Source: Ridgeia piscesae
Taxonomy: Eukaryota > Annelida > Polychaeta > Sabellida > Siboglinidae
Length of the DNA: 64,000 nucleotides
Direction of reading: 5' to 3'
Assembly (NCBI GenBank): GCA_025642075.2
Contig: JAODUO010000572.1
Location: 1 to 64,000 of the forward strand
The notes beneath the pieces were generated by a model. The model saw only the letters and a program-made list of their open reading frames with translations, did no database searches and had not been told where the DNA came from. Below, piece by piece: positions 62,873 to 64,000 of this stretch. Both the position numbers and the translations under genes were made by a program. The first letter of the stretch is position 1. Each line of letters begins with the position of its first letter.

Positions 62873-63589
62873 GGGGAACATCAAGCTTCAAGTTTGACGA
62901 ACTACAGATATATGGCCGTGGACAACTGGCTGTTCTCAGTGATCCTCAGTTGCCAAATGCAACCATTTACTTCCACAACATGATAGGTGATCGCACAGGT
63001 GTAATCCATGTGGACAGGGGTCAGGTAATGGATCTGTACCGAGAAGTTATTGATCTACCATTTACTGTTCGTGTATACGCTGATGGTAATCTCGGTCTGG
63101 GAGACGCAACCATTGTCCATGGCATTCACATTTATCTAACAGGAAGTCTGGCACGCATAAGAAATTTGACTCTCCACCATGGCGGGAAACTGTCAGTGGA
63201 CCGGCACGGTCATACGACTGGGGAGAATGCTGGCCAATTTAAGTTCAATCGGGTGCACATACAGTATGAAGGTCACATTGAGCTGGTCACAGACCCAGTT
63301 GCAGAACCTGGGTTCGAGTTTGAAGTAATTGATCTACACATTGATGGTGGCGGACAACTTATTGGAACTCACATGTATCTGCATGCGGTCAATCTCACAG
63401 TCGACGCTGGTGGTAAATTGTCAGCTGAGGCCCTAGGGTATCGGGTGGCTGATGGGTCAGCATACAGTAGCGATGGTGTGACATTGCGGCGGGGCCTGAA
63501 TGGAGTCATCAACCCAGGACTTGGCCAGACAGGGACAACGAACGCAGCATCGGGGGCAGGACATGGCGGAAGTGGAGGACGTGGCAGAG
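62873..63589 (+). CDS. Exon 26: module 5 head through Gly-rich start, 717 bp
   Basis: Residues 4016-4254, phase 1 to phase 1. It runs through FDELQIYGRGQLAVLS, IGDRTGVIHVDRG, RNLTLHHGGKLSV, FKFNRVHIQYEGHIELV, LHAVNLTVDAGGKLSAEA and GAGHGGSGGRGRG. It covers what modules 3 and 4 split over three or more exons. Acceptor AACAG|GGG, donor AGAG|GTAAAC. A GT inside the exon at 63025 (CAG|GTAATG) looks like a donor, but homology continues straight through it. The protein continues outside the window. Confidence 0.85.
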
Positions 63590-64000
63590 GTAAACTGTAT
63601 AAAGTAGGCAATCTGTTGATGTTCTCGTGTTAATCTTTTGCAAATTATATTTGAATTGAACCAAATCAAAGAGAGAAGAGAACTTATGTACAAATGTTGA
63701 TGCGACGAAAGAAATGTTGTTTATTGCAATAACAAATGATTCGTCATATATAAATATGGACGTTAATCTTCCTAAACAAACCTCGCGCAATTTTAATGTC
63801 AGCTTAGGTCTTCCTTATACATTTTCTGTTGTTCCCAATGCACTAATCATAATACCTTCTTCAGTATAAACATTGTGACCTTGCGACAGGAGGCTATAGA
63901 CAGAAATATAATTCTATAGACTTGACCAGATTAACTAGCTAAACTAGAATACAACTACCACTAACCATTAAGTCTCGTTTCAATCGAGATAGTTTTATAT
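63590..64000 (+). other. Start of intron 26
   Basis: It begins GTAAAC after exon 26. No acceptor followed by a Gly-rich frame is seen before the window ends, so the next exon is outside. Confidence 0.7.

Noticed and set aside
63025..63030. Splice donor inside exon 26 (CAG|GTAATG)
   Set aside because: The reading frame continues with clear homology to exons 20-22, so use of this site would remove conserved sequence.

Overview
This window is animal nuclear DNA. Its coding sequence is cut into many short exons joined at clean GT..AG junctions. The introns are long, AT-rich and full of microsatellites. It also carries a CR1-like non-LTR retrotransposon, tRNA-headed SINE-like repeats and terminal-inverted-repeat DNA elements. 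I see no bacterial operon, rRNA gene, functional tRNA gene or CRISPR array. The gene style and repeats suggest an invertebrate metazoan, probably marine, but I cannot name the species.

One plus-strand gene occupies almost the whole window. I could join 26 exons (3038..63589). Every junction keeps the reading frame, giving about 4254 codons, and the gene runs off the right end. Exon 1 encodes a signal peptide. The rest looks like a very large secreted or cell-surface protein built from repeated modules of roughly 400 residues. Each module has a beta-strand-rich head (an IxGxGHLA-like line followed by GDxTGxxHV), then Gly-rich blocks of GGRGG, GGGxI, GGSGGSI and GGGGGRIAxY type, then a closing GPGTIxL ... 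LIIDN line. I do not recognise the family by name. Module 1 carries a probable F5/8 type C (discoidin-like) domain inserted in its Gly-rich part. Module 2 is enlarged by about 2300 residues because one unbroken 7.57-kb exon holds about 20 tandem repeats of about 97 residues, in two alternating types.

Layout: 1-3037 is upstream DNA (60-bp minisatellite, minus-strand CR1 3' end, 630-bp GGGC/GGAC satellite). Exon 1 is at 3038-3377. Intron 1 (23.6 kb) contains an old interrupted duplication of at least 4.5 kb (about 4026-8565 against about 9672-17960), many microsatellites, a tRNA-headed repeat in two orientations, and a 1.2-kb inverted-repeat element at 22204-23398. Exons 2-6 lie at 26955-32008, with a 1.5-kb polypurine tract between exons 5 and 6. 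The giant exon 7 is at 33390-40961. Exons 8-16 lie at 41515-48985, with a pogo/Tigger-like MITE and a CR1 3' fragment in their introns. Intron 16 (7.2 kb) holds the longest CR1 copy. Exons 17-26 lie at 56153-63589, including a 77-bp tandem array that runs up to and over the exon 23 splice acceptor.

The most interesting biology is the modular giant protein: its internal repeat expansion, signs of recent homogenisation of the repeats, and differing intron content between equivalent parts of neighbouring modules. Positions of splice sites and residue numbers come from my own reading and are not confirmed by transcripts.
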